From Coptis chinensis (lineage: Eukaryota; Streptophyta; Magnoliopsida; Ranunculales; Ranunculaceae), in contig CM027383.1 in the NCBI GenBank assembly GCA_015680905.1, positions 95,678,001-95,742,000 on the forward strand: a DNA stretch of 64,000 nt, in the 5' to 3' direction. Shown in pieces: positions 34,562 through 47,175 of the stretch. Made by a program: the position numbers and the translations under genes. The stretch's first letter is position 1, and each line of letters opens with the position of its first letter. The notes below the pieces were generated by a model. That model did no database searches, was not told the DNA's origin, and saw only the letters and a program-made list of their open reading frames with translations.

Positions 34562-36085
34562 TGATAAATCATAAAATTGAATAGTTTACCTACGAAATGA
34601 ACGATGAACTCAAAACGTAAGTAAACTAAAACTATCTTATGAGCCTATATTTATCAAAGTTTCTACTCTCAATCCTATGAGATATAGTGGAGTAGAGTGA
34701 TTCGTTCCACTCCTAGTCCTTCCGCATGCTGTGTTCTCTACGTATAAGTATTCTTAACTCTAAAGTCTAATGAGAGATTTACGAAGTGGCAACTAGACTA
34801 CGATGCAACTACCCACAAGATGCAACTAGTCGATTATCAGAACAACTATGGGAATGCTACGTTGATTCGATGATAAGGAGTTAGAGGGGGGATTGATTCC
34901 ACCTTGGCTTCGACTTAATCCTATTAACGATTTTAATCATCGTATCCGAATTTGAATCGCCCATGAAACAATATGGTTTCTCCTAATCCCTAATTACACA
35001 TGGCATTTCTACCAATTCATAACTAGTATGTGAACGATTAAACCCATTCTCATGGTGAACTAATCGTTTCTAGATTGGAAAGGAAATTACGACGACTCTA
35101 CAATAATCGGAGTCAAGCTTTCATCAAGGCTTCTCAACCCCCTCAATGGAGGTTTAGCTGAGAATCATTACGCAATCATTTTCGATTAAATTAAAACTAA
35201 ACATAATACAAAGAATTGAAATTTACTAATCTAAATTAAACAATAATTAAAATCTAATTAATAACTAAGAATTGAATAACAAGTAATAAATGAAATCAGG
35301 TCTAACACAATGTAAATGACAAGAATCGAAATTGACAAATAACTATTTTATTTATCAAACTAATTAAGAACAATTGATTCTAAGAGTTTAATCTAAAACA
35401 AGAATTGGATTTGAAACTAAACTTAATTAATTAAAAACAATTAAATCTAGATCTAGAAGTTATTCTAATGGCTACTTTCTATTCTAAGCTACCTTTATTT
35501 TCTAACCTAACTATCTACCATTAACAAAGAGTTAAGCTTTGGTTTTTATACTTTCAGATCCAAAAATCGTGCATGGGCTTGGAGCCATGTTTTGGGCCAG
35601 AGAATCAGGCCCAAAACCCAATTCTTTCAGTCCAAAAAGGCCTCTTCAGCTGCAGTTGGCTTCAATAGACTTTTAATCCACTTTTGCTCCTCTGATTGGA
35701 TCAAGGCTTAGACCATTGGAAAGCTCTTTCCGAGCCGGTCATTTTGACATAAGGTAGGTCCCATTCCGAGGTCTGAGTCCAAAGATATGGCCTTCGGAAG
35801 TTCTCGACTTGACTTCGGTTTTTTTACGCGTTGACTTTTCAGCTTTTGACCGAGCTTTAGAAAGGCTTTGTCTTCTTGAATCTTGGCCTTTAATCACGGA
35901 ACTCCTTAGTAATCGACCTTTGCTCCTTTATCTCGCTAAAGTGGCACATATCGCACATAATGGACTTTGAAGCCACGGAATGCATAAAAACACGTAATCG
36001 GTGTTAACTCTTAATTATTACTCACATAATTGTCTAAAAAAGTATGATATTTGAGGGTTAAAACTACAGTTTTGGGCTCTTATCA
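34562..36085 (-). repeat. 3' LTR of element A
   Basis: 1524 bp, highly similar to 56129-57664, with differences concentrated in a few short indel clusters (for example around 34930-34960). The segment after it (36086-36100, minus TGTTTGGGGATGGTT) is the likely polypurine tract. Confidence 0.95.
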
Positions 36086-36100
36086 AACCATCCCCAAACA

Positions 36101-37900
36101 GCATTTTGCTTGTCCTCAAGCAAAGATGAGAAATTAGAATAAGTGACCAAAAATGGAGTTCTAACTACTCTCGTTTATTTGAGTCGCGATTGCATTGACC
36201 ATATGCAACAAGGCCTTAAACCACTAGGAATTCCCTAGTGGACGAGTTATAGCCTCGTGAGAGTTTTCCAGTGAAGGTACTCACAAATTTCATCTCTACT
36301 ACAACGACTAAGAAATAAAACTATTGTTTCCTTATTCATGCTCTAAATTAACTATACCTCTCACTAGCAATGCATATAAAGTAATCAAGTCGAAACCTAA
36401 GCTAATATATACATAATAATTAATCATCTACAATAAACATATATACAATGAGTAATACTATGAAATGCCTAGCAGGTTAGTTTACGAAACTTCGGGATAT
36501 CGATCCTTAAGTAGGTTATCACAAATTAGTCAAGATCAACACTGATTTTTCCACTCAAGTTCATTTACTCCGATTAATGCGGTGGGCACACTTTACCTTA
36601 CAATCTCAATAACAACAAGGGAGCCGGAATCGGTCAAACACATCTGCCACTTACTATCACACTAACCTATTCCTAATTGAGCTAGAGGTCTTTATTAGGT
36701 GTTACGGGGATTAGGAGATGGTTTAAGAAGGAAAGAAATGGATATTCAAAAGGGACAAGTCTAAGATAATAGAGTCTTCATATTATGTAACTTAGAGAAA
36801 ACCTTGTTATTTTCTTTTGCTTCTATACTTTGTTTCCATCCTTAGCCCTATTTTTCTTTTTCTTTTCTTTGGCTTTTGACTCCCTTTTATTCTATTTTTC
36901 GAGTTTTTATTTATTTCTATTTTTTTTCTTTTCCTTGGATGGAAACTTCTTTTCTTTTTCTGAAGCAACTAACTAATTTTTGTTTACACAGGTTTTTCTC
37001 TTCTTCTTTCTTCACTCATTCTATTCTCAGACTTATTCTAGATTGGGTAAGTTGATTTTTTTTTTTTTTTTTTATTTTGTTTTGTAGAGGGGTAAAGGAA
37101 TTGTGGTTTATGGAAGGCTAAAGAAAGGTTCAGAGGGGCGACTAGCGGAAAATAATTCATAGGTTTGAATTTTTGGCTATATCGATCCAAAGAGGGCCTA
37201 AATTCTCGCTTAGGATATGGTTTAGTGATCAAGCAAGTGGACGTGTGATATCTCTATCCGGATTTTACTTCTCCCTTGTGTCATTTCTCAAATGTTTTCG
37301 TATATAAGGCTTTAGGCTATATTCTCACAGGATTTGTAGAATAAGTACTCTAGCCTAGATTTCTAGAAACTTACTGCTAACAATCATCGATACTCATGTA
37401 ATATATTTATAGATAGATGCAAAGATTATTACCTACATATTAACCTAAGTTTCTAAAAATTATTACGATGCAAAAAGCTACATTGAGACTTCTAGATTGT
37501 TAAGAGCATAGAAAGAAAAAACAATACCACTATTCCTAAGTGTATAGCATAGCTTATTTATTTATATTTTTGAATTTTTGAAATTTTAACTAGAAAACAA
37601 ATGCATATTATACATATCTATATCCTAACAGATGCCTTAATTACACGTGTTTCTATGCCCCCCAAACAAGAAGCATGCTTTGTCCTCAAAGCATATAAAT
37701 AAAGAGGGTAGGAAAAATACCATTGAAGCGCGTGAAATTCAAGAACATCTGCAAAACAAAGTTAGAACGTACTAATATAGGAAATAAAAACTGACTCAAC
37801 TCGATAAGAGTTCTACCCATTATGGGGTTAACAAGAATGAAATTGCTTGGGACATAGCGGACACTAAATAGAATGAAAACTTACCTTATCTCCCCCGCGA
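36101..37900 (-). other. 3' untranslated part of element A
   Basis: Non-coding; includes long pyrimidine-rich runs on the plus strand (36810-37080). No domain recognised. Confidence 0.5.
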
Positions 37901-40810
37901 TTACTCATCATCTTCCTCATCCTCTTCTTCCATAAAGAAGTGAGGTTCCCTCGCGGCCGTCTGCCATGCCATGATAATTTGCCGGGCTTCCGCCATTTAT
38001 CATCTATTATTGCTAACCTATTAAGAGCCACTTAGTGACGGCCGGGGTGGTGCAACGATGAGGTTGTATCCTCCACCCTTTGCCAAGTCATTACGCGGAA
38101 AGATCGAATAATACTATTGGTGGGTAAATGCGATTATGTCGGCCGTAATCCAATCCGCGGAAACGTATACAAAAAATAGGAAAGAAACATAGCATAATAC
38201 GAGAAATTAGAACAGGCATAAGAATGTACTTATGCCTCATGCTATGGGATCGAGCTAAACTAGACATCAAGGTTCGGGGAAGGTCATGACACATACGTCC
38301 CGTGGCTAAAGCAAGGAAGACGCTGCAAGTGGCATCATTCACAGAAGAAAAACGTCATTCCCCTAAAATGTTTAGCATGATCCAAAACATAACAGTTCCT
38401 ATGTTCATGGACAGGCTACCAAAGGTGACATTATATTCCCCTTGGTCCTCGATACGGAAAATGCCCGCGCCATACGACTCATGCAAAAACTCGTAAGTGT
38501 AGATATACATATTATCTACCCAATAGCACCATGGGTCTTGTATTTCAGCAGGCATAGCAAGTCCAAGAACAAATGCTAGCAAGAACCTGGTAATTTCCAT
38601 TGGTTCATTATCAATGTTGATGGAGAACACTTGTTCTCCATCTGGTCTTTCAAACAAAATGCAGTTATCGTAAAAATAAGATGCTAGTGTTGGAGAATAA
38701 AGTGCATCGATCTTACCATAAGCGGCTCCCACTAACGTATGTGATCGCCTCGTGAAACCAAGCACCATAAGTAGTGCTTTGGAACAAATCTTCAAAGACT
38801 GTTCCGGTATCAATGTTGGACATGTCATCTCAAAATTACGCCCGGAATAGCCTGCGAATGATCCGGAAACTACCCCAGAAAACCGGAATTTTTCAGGTCC
38901 ACGGAAAGTCGGTGAAGCTTTCTCGAAGATTTGGAATTCCAGTGTTTGAGCTGGTCGTGCTCAACTTTAAGCTGAAAAGCGCCTCGACAAAAAATCTGAA
39001 AAAAAAATTGCGAGCGAGTGCACTTTCGGTTCTTTGAAACTTCGGAAAATGAGGCTAAAGCGTGGGAATCGTGGGAGTGAAAGGTGAGTGATGGAGGTTA
39101 GGTGTAGTGTGAGTTGTGAGTGTAGAATGTATGAAGTTTATATAGGTTTTAAGTTGCTAAACCGGATTGGGGAAGTTGCCAAAAGGTTTTACGGGTTCAG
39201 GAAATACCAAAATTTCCAAACCCAAAAACGAAACAACTCATTTTCTTGATTCTAAAACAAACCTAGTATCTTTTAGGTTGAATTTATGATAGAATCTACC
39301 TATTTAATCGAGATTTCATCCTACCATGATACTTATTCATAGATATGCCTAAACGGCCATATTTTCACCTTGACTCATAATAAATTCTAAGGCGAGGGTC
39401 ATATAAAAAAATTTTGGAATAGATAAAACCACCCCCAAACAATTTGGGAAGGTGGGATCAATATTAAACAACCACACATAATGAAAATAATCGCATTATA
39501 TTAAAATTTTCATTCGAAGTACATTTCATTACAAAATTCAAATTACGAAAATAAAACTTACATTAAAATAAATGACAATAATAAAACTACAAATAAAAAT
39601 AGAAACATCAAACGATACTATCCCTAATCACTCCGGTACTGGTAGAGGAGGGCACACGGTCCGGGGATGGCTCCTGAGCTCCCGATGGGCCAGCACCATT
39701 CGTCTTTCGGCGACAACGCTCGTGCCTCGATGGTGTGTCCTCAGAAGGAGAATCCCCGTGAGGTAGGAATCGTGCAAGCATGTCGGCCTGGAACTGACGC
39801 TGAGCTTCTAGCTAGGCCCTCATTTGTTCCCACCTCTCATCCTCTCCGGGTACGGATCTCGGTTATGATGGATAGTTGCCCTCGTCGAGTCCGAAGGTCT
39901 TCGCAGATAGTGTTGAGCTTAACGCATGCCACGATGAATCACAGCCATGCGTTCGCGATCCGACCAACACCTCTCCAAGGCATCCGAGATCAAAACAAGT
40001 CAATTCCTCCTCATCCTCCGAGGCATTCTCATTTCCACCATCCTCCCTCGGCGTTCTCATTTCCCCATCCTCCTCGCCCTCTACCCTATCATCCGGGCAA
40101 CCTCCAAACTCGTTGGACACACTCCTTATAAATGCGAGGATTTCGGTGCAGGGTGATGTAAGACCTATCCCGGAGGGAGCTGCTCTCAACTTCAAAGATG
40201 ATCTTGGTTATCAACACGGGGAAAGGTGCAACAGACTTCCCTACTCCCCTAATCATGCTAAGCAAAACTCCAAGATCTGAGAACTCATATTTCTGCTCCT
40301 GGAGTATCCATAAAATGTGGAGGCAGTTCAGACCGATGTCGCTGACCTTCTCCTTCCCCAGGATGTTCCGACCAATCCATCGAAGCTGCGACCCGGTGGT
40401 TGGATTCGAGGATGCTGGCGAACACAATGCGATCTCGCATTGTAGTTCCTTCGATAACCTGTCATGTTCATCAACGGCTCTACCCCATTATATTGGGACT
40501 CTGTAACGCGTGACATCGGATGGATTCTAGGCGGAATGCCTAGAATCTCGAGCCAACAACCCATGATAGTTACTTCCTTCCTCCTCTTCGCCACCATAAC
40601 AAAATTCTAGTCCCTCCACCTCCTTCGTGTTGTAAAACCGTCGAACTAAGTCTTCGTGGTAAAGGCTTCGGTCGAGTACCACAAGCTATTCAGATCTCTC
40701 ATCGATCATTTTGGTCACCGTAAAACGGCGCGAAGTGATCGCCAGTAAAAGCTTGCTCCGGCAAAATTCGACGTTGTTGAGCCATTTTAGTGTTTGGAAT
40801 GTAGTGGGGG
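37901..40810 (-). pseudogene. Extra ORF region of element A, unidentified protein
   Basis: Reading leftward on the minus strand: MAQQRRILPEQAF near 40800, then DLVRRFYNTKEVEG and ILGIPPRIHP in shifting frames, by eye like the putative plant transposon protein domain of Athila-type extra ORFs; an acidic stretch with EGEEDGEM at about 40080; a 157-codon frame at 38355-38828 (with DALYSPTLASYFYDN and QDPWCYWVDNMYIY) that I do not recognise; and a terminal acidic tail MEEEDEEDDE ending at 37901. Frames are broken several times. Position downstream of protease is where Athila elements carry an env-like or other extra ORF. Confidence 0.5.
39138..39145 (-). promoter_or_regulatory. Candidate internal TATA box in element A
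   Basis: Minus-strand TATATAAA at 39138-39145, about 300 bp before the ATG of the 157-codon frame (38828), followed by a CA/CT-rich leader. Could drive an internal transcript of the unidentified ORF. Confidence 0.35.
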
Positions 40811-41562
40811 TTTAAATGGGATGTGGTGGTGGAATTTGAATCGACCGACTAAAACAAAAAGTGGTGGTGGCGTGATGGTGGCGCGATAGTTTAAATTTTT
40901 TTTAAAATTTTCGTGGGTTTTGGTGATGTAAGTTGGTGGATTTGGTGGGCGTTTGGTTTTTGAGAAGATTGGAAGTGGATTTGAACTGTGGGCGTGGGTT
41001 AATTTGGTTTTCTTTTTATTTTTATTTTTTAGGTTTTTGGAGCTTGGTGGCGTTAATGGCGGTTTGGAAGATGAAATCTTGTTGGGGCAAAGGTAAAAGG
41101 CGGCGCTGGCCGGGTGAAGGCTGGGTTGGGCCCAAGCCCAATTCTAAATTTTTGAATTTTTCGATTTTTCGAAACTTCAAATCAAAATTGCCGCTTCGAT
41201 TCTGGGTCCAATTTTTGTGAATGAGATATGGAACTGATCGAGAGAATTTCCAATCTAATGATCCATAAAACACTCTATTCCGACCGTGGATGACATATAA
41301 GATAGTGGAAAACGCCCGAAGTGCGTGCATGGCGACGACGTTATGCGAACAATTGAACTCTAAATTCATGGATTATGTCAACCCGAATCGTAATACAATT
41401 CAACGGCCTAAGCAACTCTAATGGGACATAAAACATTCTAGTATGCGGAACACGAACACCCCACCCCAAACAAATTTTTTACAACAAAGCTTAGAAAATT
41501 TGTTTTTAGCGATGGGTCTTTTAAAGTCGATTTCCGAGACTTCCTAGATTTCTATGTTTATT

Positions 41563-41604
<42 letters not shown>

Positions 41605-41926
41605 TTTTTAAAAAGAAAAACAATAAACAATAAAGACATAATTCACCCCATAGAGAAACATGACTCAAAAATCCGAGAAAACATGCAAGAGTGGAAAACG
41701 TGAATTATGTCAAACGTGGACTTAGGATCCGGTACTTACAGCCACACACTCCGTAGGGAGGGCCCGATTACCTTAATGGTGCACTCACCAATATATGGAA
41801 ATAAAAGGAAATGCACCAAACACAAAAGTTGAGTCGTTTATAGTCAGATACTCGAGACTTTATCTAAACATATGTATGAACATGCAGTTTATCATATATC
41901 AACAACCGAAATAGTTGTGGATCATT
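40811..41926 (-). other. Non-coding stretch of element A
   Basis: Between the two extra ORF regions. Contains the (AT)n run at 41570-41603. A 115-codon minus frame (41022-41369) shows no recognisable domain. This is where reverse transcriptase and integrase would be expected, and I see neither. Confidence 0.5.
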
Positions 41927-42655
41927 TCATAAATAAATATCACAGAAAACATATCCAAACACAATCAAGCACCAAGATTTCCTATGACGCAACCTAGTGA
42001 AATGAAAGCGAAGTCGGATAACCCTAGTACGTAACCTAGCATGCACCTTCTTTTTCATTTTTGAACGAGTGGGTGTTCTAGTAAATAAGTGTGGAAAAGT
42101 GAATGGTTGTGGAGAATATGGTGGATATGGATAAGCTATAGAAGGATAGCATGTAAACAATGAGGATGTGGGTTTAGCACAAAACTCATTCATGGTGTGT
42201 GTAGGGACTGTTTCAAGTCTGAAAATGAAGGTGTCAAATGCTTTTGTCTTCTGAATTATTTGTTTACTATGTGGATTTAAAAAATTATGAAGCACAGAAG
42301 AAACAAAAGGATCGAGTGCAAACTCGAGATTCCTTTGAAAGGGTGGAAAGAGGGGAGTCGAGGTGTATGTTGTGCAAAGTAGTTCTTGATAGGGTGATTC
42401 ATCACCTGCTCTAAGAAACTCATCGAATTCCTCATCTAGATTGGTCATATCCTCGTTACTATGATAGTCCTCTACATCTTTGAGAAAGTCATCTATCTCA
42501 TCCTCATCCGTAATATGTGTATCGACTAGTGTAGGGATGGAAATGTTGGAGTCTGAACTTCCAAAGGAAAGAAATTTGGGCATATAATTATCATGGAACG
42601 TGTTGTTGAAATAATCTCGAGAAAAGCTCTCGATCATGCTAACCTCTCCATCCAT
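41927..42655 (-). CDS. Element A ORF following protease, 242 codons
   Basis: Open frame beginning MDGEVSMIESFSRDYF, which reads as the continuation of the post-protease part of an Athila polyprotein (acidic segment with DEDEIDDFLKDVEDYH, then a Pro/Phe/Thr-rich region and a basic C-terminus). Upstream in-frame stops separate it from the protease. It stops where the reverse transcriptase should begin. No enzymatic domain recognised. Confidence 0.5.
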   Translation of the reverse strand: MDGEVSMIESFSRDYFNNTFHDNYMPKFLSFGSSDSNISIPTLVDTHITDEDEIDDFLKDVEDYHSNEDMTNLDEEFDEFLRAGDESPYQELLCTTYTSTPLFPPFQRNLEFALDPFVSSVLHNFLNPHSKQIIQKTKAFDTFIFRLETVPTHTMNEFCAKPTSSLFTCYPSIAYPYPPYSPQPFTFPHLFTRTPTRSKMKKKVHARLRTRVIRLRFHFTRLRHRKSWCLIVFGYVFCDIYL

Positions 42656-42719
42656 AGACGAATCGGGTAACTGTGTCTTTGTTTTAAAACATTGACTTCA
42701 ATAGCAAGATGGCCAAAAG

Positions 42720-43440
42720 ACATGGACATTGAACCATGTGGCAATTAATGAGCGCATTGGCGGTTGCCGGGGAAAGGATGCCCTAAGATGATCGGACAGA
42801 GTCGTTAGCGACTTACGTATCGAGGATGACAAAATCAATGGGATAGTAAAAATCTCGAACTTTTACGAGAACATTTTCGGCGACGTACCACTTAAGATAC
42901 TTAATAGACCCGATCGGCTAATTGCAACGCGTCATTTTAGTGGGTTGCATCTCGTCTAGACCTATTTGTCTATACAAATAAAGCGGGAGTAAGTTAACAC
43001 TAGCCCCCAAGTCTAATAACGTGGTCGTCAGATAAGAATCTCCTAAGGTGCATTTATGATCTGGGGCGACCCGGGGTCTTTGTACTTAACAATTCCATTA
43101 TGTTCGGATAGAGTTGGGAATTGTTCGTTAAAAGGTGTCTTTTGGTATATTGGTCTTACGCCTAGTAGTACACAACTCCTTAAGAAACTTAGCATGGTGT
43201 GGTAGCTTTTTAATAGCTTCGAGAAAGGGAAGGTTTATAGTTAGATTCTTGAAAACGTCCCTAATCTCCTCATAATTAGTATCCCTAGTTAACACGGCTA
43301 ATTTTTGTGGAAACGGTGGTTTCTTTCTATATTTAGCAATAGTATCACCTGGATGTTTAACCGTGGCTTTCTGTTTCTTAGGTTGTGTTGTAACTAGTAC
43401 CTCTACGGTGGTAGGCTCTTGATTTCTATTTCGATTATCT
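42720..43440 (-). pseudogene. Aspartic protease region of element A
   Basis: Minus-strand reading gives KYRKKPPFPQKL and FLEAIKKLPHHAKFLKEL, then DLGASVNLLPLYLYRQIGL, the Athila-type protease active site (D-L-G-A-S), and VAENVLVKVRDFYYPIDFVI. At least three in-frame stops and one frameshift inactivate it. Strong lineage marker even though decayed. Confidence 0.85.
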
Positions 43441-43839
43441 AGTAAAATAGCAGGTGTAGGGCTCTTGGTGGGGTACCTATAGGTATAGTTACTTTGTTAT
43501 CAACCACTCTGCGAGCGTAAGAGTGGTGATGGCCTTTAGCTCACCTACATTTTCATATTCATTACTAGTATTATCGGTTACCTCAAAGGTCTGTACTTGT
43601 TGTTTTAGGATTAGGTATTTTCGTGACACGGAAACACACCTTTGGGTTGGGCTTTATCTTGAGCCAAATGTTGTTGGGTTAAATTATTAACGGATTGTAG
43701 AAATTTGTTGGTTAGATTGAGCCATGGTTTGGAAAAGTTTTGGCTCACTTGTATGAAGGTGTCAAGGCGATCCGTTGCCAGGCGTAGTAGTCACGGGTGG
43801 TGTGGTGGAACTATTTCACGTGAATTATTTATGGGTGGA

Positions 43840-44354
43840 TTTTGGTAGTTATTATTTATTTAGGAACGATACCTCTATTAGCATTATAATTATTATAACT
43901 ACCTTGACTTTGTGCTTGACCTTGTCGAGGTTGCACTTGGTTGCTATAATTATTAAAATTACCCTGACCCTGTCCGTGTCGTGGTGGAGCTTGATTAAAA
44001 CTTTGTGTTGGCCTAACATATTGATTATTGTACCTTGGAGGTGTGACGTGTTGGTTATTTCTCCAACCAAAGTTGGGATTTTGTCTCTAAGGGGCGTTAG
44101 GTTCACTATTAATGGAACAAGCCTGTTCATAGGCTATAGGACAGTGGAAGTCGGGATGCTCAAGGCTCCAACAGAAACTACATGGATTTGAATTTACATT
44201 CATGACGGGAATAGGCTTTTGTTGAACCGAAATGGCCTCTACCTTTTTAGTGAGTGATTCAATTAAAGTTTTAAGCTCGAGATCGTGTTTAATTTCAAAC
44301 ATACCAGCGGCTTTAACTGTATTTGATGAACTAGCGGAGCGGTGGATATCGTCA
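43840..44354 (-). pseudogene. gag of element A, 3' half (after the B insertion)
   Basis: Encodes the Gag C-terminus: a coiled segment KTLIESLTKKVEAI, a zinc-finger-like CSFCWSLEHPDFHC, then an in-frame TAG and a low-complexity Asn/Gln/Arg tail beginning RQNPNFGWRNNQH. The 5' half is at 54859-55609. Element B lies between the halves. Confidence 0.85.
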
Positions 44355-44359
44355 CTACC

Positions 44360-46040
44360 TGTAAGCACAAAAATGTGTACCTAAGTCTATGCAATTGCTT
44401 TTAGAGTCGCCACTAACTTTATTAAGGAAAAGTTGAGTAAAACCTATGTGAAGGACTAGCCCTCGAAACTAGATGATTATTGGGTTCGGGAGTCAAGGTA
44501 CGATGTGGGAAGGTGTTAGGCACCCACAATCGCCTGGTAAAAACCAGCCTTACTTCTATTGAGGTGTAACGTGTTAAGATAGGCGCAACGAAGAAAGCTT
44601 GAAAAAATTAATCTATCAAGTTGGATGATCCTCACTAAATTATAAAAAACTAATAACTATATGCTATAATAAAAAAAAAAAAAATAACCTAATATGCAAT
44701 GCTAAAGGAAATAAAAGAAAAAGGAAAGATGTCACCTGGTTTGGAATGTTGCCTCATACTTGATTGTAGATTGATTGATTGATTGATGATAAACTTCATC
44801 TTGAATTGACAACTGTGATTTTTGGATTGAAACAGGTGATTTGAGGAAAAAAACAACTTTTGGTGAAAAGAAGTTTCTACTCAAGATCGACAAGAAGAAA
44901 AAGAAGGATAAAATGAAGAACTAGAAGAAAAAAATGAAGAACACTAAAGAGAAAGGCTATTAGCTCTGAATAACTAGGTCCAGATTATTAACTCCGAATT
45001 CCTAGCTCTAGCTTGCTCTAGATTGATTTTTTATGGGTGAATGAGACCCATATTTATAGCTTTTTGGGATGGATTTCAATATGGTAATGAGTTTGATCCA
45101 ATGGTCGAAAGTGTTGATGAAGAAAAATCCAATGGCTTGATCTCTTTACGGTTGCACCTCTCCTAAATCGGCCCTTGATTCAAGAGGTGGGATAAGGGTG
45201 CGATCTTGGCCCTTGGTTTTGGATATTTCAGATGGATTAGGGCAAAAAATCAAGCCCTACACGTCCTTAATGAGCCCATAATCGGGGTTTCCAAACTTGG
45301 CTCCAAAATGGCATATTCTCAGAATATTCTTGATTTTAGGGATCAAATCAAATCAAACAATTAAGGAAGGTTCTCTAGGTTTTGGAGGCTTGAAAATGGG
45401 CTAGAAACCCTAATAAAAGGTCCAACTCGAGCTGGATCCACAGTCCATGAGCACGGGTCCAAAATCCACAAAAGGCCCACTTTGACCATATTTTCAAAAT
45501 CTGCAAATTCCCTTTTTGACGGGTCAAAATTAGGCAAACTCTTCTTCACAAAAATTGTTAACTAATCCATTAGGAAGGTCCATGAACTCTTAAAAATACC
45601 CTTGGGTCGAAATCTTACTCCAAAAAACGTTGCACTCAACAAAGTCGAACAAACAATGAAAAGCGGGATATGGCAAGATTAGGGTTTCCAAAATCCAAAA
45701 GGAACCTAGGCAAGCTTGTACTCATTTCGAAGGATTTTTCAAGGGGAATTCAAATATGAAATAATCTCATCCAAGAAAAAGAGGAAAAAAACGAGATTTG
45801 GGCTCCAAAGGGTTCGGGGGCATTTTGGTCATTTTCAACTCAAAACTTCTAAAGCAACGAAACTTGACCATAGCTAGAACATGATGAGGAGAGTCTAAAG
45901 ACGCTAAAAGAAGATGAAAAGAAAGAAGTTTGATATAGAAATGAAGACTCTAGAAAGCAAATCACCTTATATGATCAAATTTAATTCAAGGCAAAATCGT
46001 GAATGAATTATGCCTGAGGTGCAAAAATGGGGTGTCTACA
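44360..46040 (-). repeat. 3' LTR of element B
   Basis: 1681 bp. Minus-strand TATA-like CTATAAATA at about 45056-45064. Differs from 53177-54853 mainly by short indels. Confidence 0.95.
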
Positions 46041-46055
46041 GTTGCCCCTCTTTGG
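46041..46055 (-). other. Polypurine tract of element B
   Basis: Minus-strand AAAGAGGGGCAAC directly before TGTAGACACC, a typical gypsy plus-strand primer. Confidence 0.8.
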
Positions 46056-47029
46056 CGGAGGTTGCTTGCAACTGAACGGCAAAGCCATGGAGACAAAACA
46101 TTTTTGCCAAGCTCCAGCCAAAAGATCTCATGCAATTTTTGAAAATTCATTTGAAAAAAATATTTTTGAAATAGGGCTTTTCCCTAGATATTTGAAATCC
46201 TTGATTTTTTCAAGTTGTTTGTGAGGGCTTTAAAAATGATTGAATGTTGGTGGATGCATCGAACGGACTTATACCACGCAACATGGCAACTGGATTATCT
46301 GTGGAAGCATCGGACGGACTTATACCACAAGACAAAATATCAATGCTAGCGGAAGCATCGGACGGACTTACACCGCGTAACATGATATTGGTTGATTGAA
46401 AAATATTTTCTGAAAATGATGAACAACTTTTTTGAAATTAAGGGGCAATTTTTTTTTTAAAATCTAATATTTTCAAATTCATTTTGGAAAACTGGTGAAA
46501 TTAAATGGATAGATCAATTCATTCATGATTTTGACTTGGATTAAAGATTCTCATATAATGGTGATAACCAAACACTGACGAAAGGAAAGACTCACCGGGG
46601 AGAGCAAGAAGATCCATTTGGGGATAGGAGATTCTAAAGAAGATGGGCGAAGACTAACACGAACAACTGGAAGGGAAGATAAGAGATGTGCTGGAGATGA
46701 AAGATGGATGCTGGGGATGATGATATTCAAGTTCAATCAATCAATCAATCAATTACGTTCAAGTACACTTGGGTTGGAAAAGACTGTCACTATGAGTTCA
46801 GGCTGATCCATCCGTGAAGGTCGATAAAACTAACATTGTTTACCATGAACAATTTTAATGTTGCACAAATGGAATTACCGAAATGATATTAATGATCAAG
46901 TGGTTGCCAATAGTGCGGTGGAAAAAAAGAGGTTTGATGAATATTTTCTCATACTGGAGGGTAAGAACCCCATGGTACTAATATTTATCATTTTTTATTT
47001 TGAAAAGTTTTTGGTTTTTTTTTTTTTTT

Positions 47030-47175
47030 CAAACTTGGTCAACTGTCAAAACTGGTCAAAATCGGGTCAACTGGTGAGAACCGGGTCAAACAGTTCAAAC
47101 CCGGGTCAGTCTAGACCAACCGGGTCAACCTGGGCCAACCGGATCAAACGGGTCCAAAACTGGTTGAACAGGACC
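47030..47175 (+). repeat. Degenerate GGTCAA-motif repeat in element B
   Basis: About ten irregularly spaced copies of motifs such as CCGGGTCAA, TGGTCAA and CGGGTCC in 145 bp. Confidence 0.75.

Noticed and set aside
39572-40506. Overlapping plus-strand ORFs of 60-150 codons
   Set aside because: Shadows of the minus-strand extra ORF block of element A, which gives the recognisable motifs.
40933-41220. 95-codon plus-strand ORF
   Set aside because: Lies antisense to element A non-coding sequence, biased composition, no domain.
43775-44191. 138-codon plus-strand ORF
   Set aside because: Antisense to the low-complexity tail of gag of element A.
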